Shown piece after piece: positions 63,329-64,000 of a DNA stretch of 64,000 bases; position 1 is the stretch's first letter; the number at the start of each line of letters is the position of its first letter. The notes beneath the pieces were generated by a model. It was not told where the DNA came from and ran no database searches. It worked only from the letters and a program-made list of their open reading frames with translations. The stretch is from Streptomyces asoensis (GTDB taxonomy: Bacteria > Actinomycetota > Actinomycetes > Streptomycetales > Streptomycetaceae), in contig NZ_CP049838.1 in assembly GCF_013085465.1 (NCBI RefSeq), positions 9,858,001 to 9,922,000 on the forward strand. Direction: 5' to 3'. Position numbers and translations under genes: made by a program.

Positions 63329-64000
63329 CGGACCCGCGCGCGGACCGCCGCCCGCACACCCGCCCCGCCCGGGCAGGGGACGCCGCACTCCCGGGCGGGG
63401 CGCCCCCTGCCCGGCAGCGCCCCGGGGTGCCCGGCGGCGCCCGTCCCCGGGCACCCCGGGGCGCTTCGCCGTGTTTGACGACGGAAAGTCCACCTGATAT
63501 GTGACCCGCGTCACTAGCGATGTTCCTGGCGTGGGGGCTTCACCCGTGTCACGATTTCCGCACGCCTTTCCTGCCCAAAAACAGTCGCACGGCAGGGAAT
63601 TGGGCGCCGTGCCCGCCCCGCCCGTACGGGCGGAGCGAGCCCCCCCTTTTTTTTTCCGACCCACGCCGCCGGCGGCATCCCCGGCGGCCGGCGCCCCCTC
63701 CCGCACGATCGAGGCGGACAGACCGGCTGCCCTCCCGCGACCGCCCGCCCGCCGCCCGCCCCCCCCGTGCGGACACCGTGCGGACACCGTCCGCCGGCGG
63801 TGGACGCCGCCCGGCAGGGGCGTGAACGCACCCACCACCCGCCACCCGGCGCTGCCGAAGAGCGCCGGGCACCACCCGCCGGGCACCTGTCCGGCAGCCG
63901 GCTGCTCATCCCGCATGCCCGGACGGCCCCGCCGGCGCACCGCACACCCGCACACCCGCGCACCGGACGCCGGTCCGCCGCTGCCCGCTCACCACGCCCG
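63329..64000. other. Right-end spacer with promoter-like and hairpin signals
   Basis: No gene is supported. TTGACG (63475-63480) and TATGTG (63498-63503) spaced by 17 look like a promoter, overlapped by GTGAC-CCGC-GTCAC (63501-63514). CCGCCCGTACGGGCGG (63618-63633) is a perfect 16-bp palindrome followed by a T9 run at 63647-63655, which could end transcription. Confidence 0.5.

Noticed and set aside
63520..63825. 101-codon plus-strand frame at the right end
   Set aside because: Composition is Pro/Arg-rich without domain or ribosome site and it crosses the T9 run.

Overview
This 64-kb window is very GC-rich. Its desaturase/reductase, DUF6417, CU044_5270, butyrolactone (A-factor-type) and SARP genes point to Streptomyces or a close relative. 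Many broken insertion sequences, relics of Ku and ATP-dependent DNA ligase genes, and a specialised-metabolite locus suggest a chromosome arm rather than the core. All family calls come from reading motifs; no database search was run.

Left part (1-29 kb). This is a mosaic of small intact modules separated by relics: a VOC gene inside a broken IS110 transposase; a TetR regulator divergent from an amidohydrolase with a palindromic operator; a WYL regulator divergent from a second VOC gene; a pair of related proteins (7.2-8.4 kb); and a block of oxidoreductases (NAD(P)H oxidoreductase, aldo/keto reductase, deazaflavin-type reductase, SDR) with its XRE regulator. That block (8984-13817) appears to be an insertion that split an ATP-dependent DNA ligase gene at its catalytic lysine codon: the two ligase pieces match across the block, with a candidate 6-bp target duplication and imperfect terminal inverted repeats. 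Next come a DesA3-type desaturase with its ferredoxin reductase and a PucR-type regulator, a MOSC protein, a substrate-binding/VWA operon cut off by an IS5 relic, an ECF sigma factor with its membrane partner, a Ku relic and an alpha/beta hydrolase.

Middle part (29-47 kb). A large cytoplasmic protein of unknown function, a patchwork of truncated genes (STAS, DUF6417, lamin-tail, HNH nuclease, second Ku relic), a secreted protein, a LysM-NlpC/P60 hydrolase whose ribosome site lies in a hairpin, an HTH membrane protein with a trefoil-like end, a broken tyrosine recombinase with a TnpC-like partner, an azoreductase/DsbA/HxlR redox module, a low-GC pentapeptide-repeat membrane protein, an internally deleted IS5 element with perfect 16-bp ends, and a large housekeeping-type Fe-S oxidoreductase related to Rv0338c.

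Right part (47-64 kb). This looks like the edge of a butyrolactone-controlled specialised-metabolite cluster: two flavin aromatic hydroxylases (one PgaE-like), a butyrolactone-receptor-type TetR, an NmrA-like reductase, an AfsA homologue, a carboxymuconolactone-decarboxylase-like gene with a frameshift, two SARP activators and a stand-alone condensation-domain protein. Semi-palindromic autoregulatory-element (ARE) candidates lie before the receptor gene, the afsA homologue and a hydroxylase, with a weaker one before a SARP gene. A decayed TnpB-like gene sits between the SARPs. Long GC-rich tandem arrays (15, 16 and 8 bp units) fill the spacers. No polyketide synthase or complete NRPS is in the window, so the biosynthetic core probably lies beyond the right edge.
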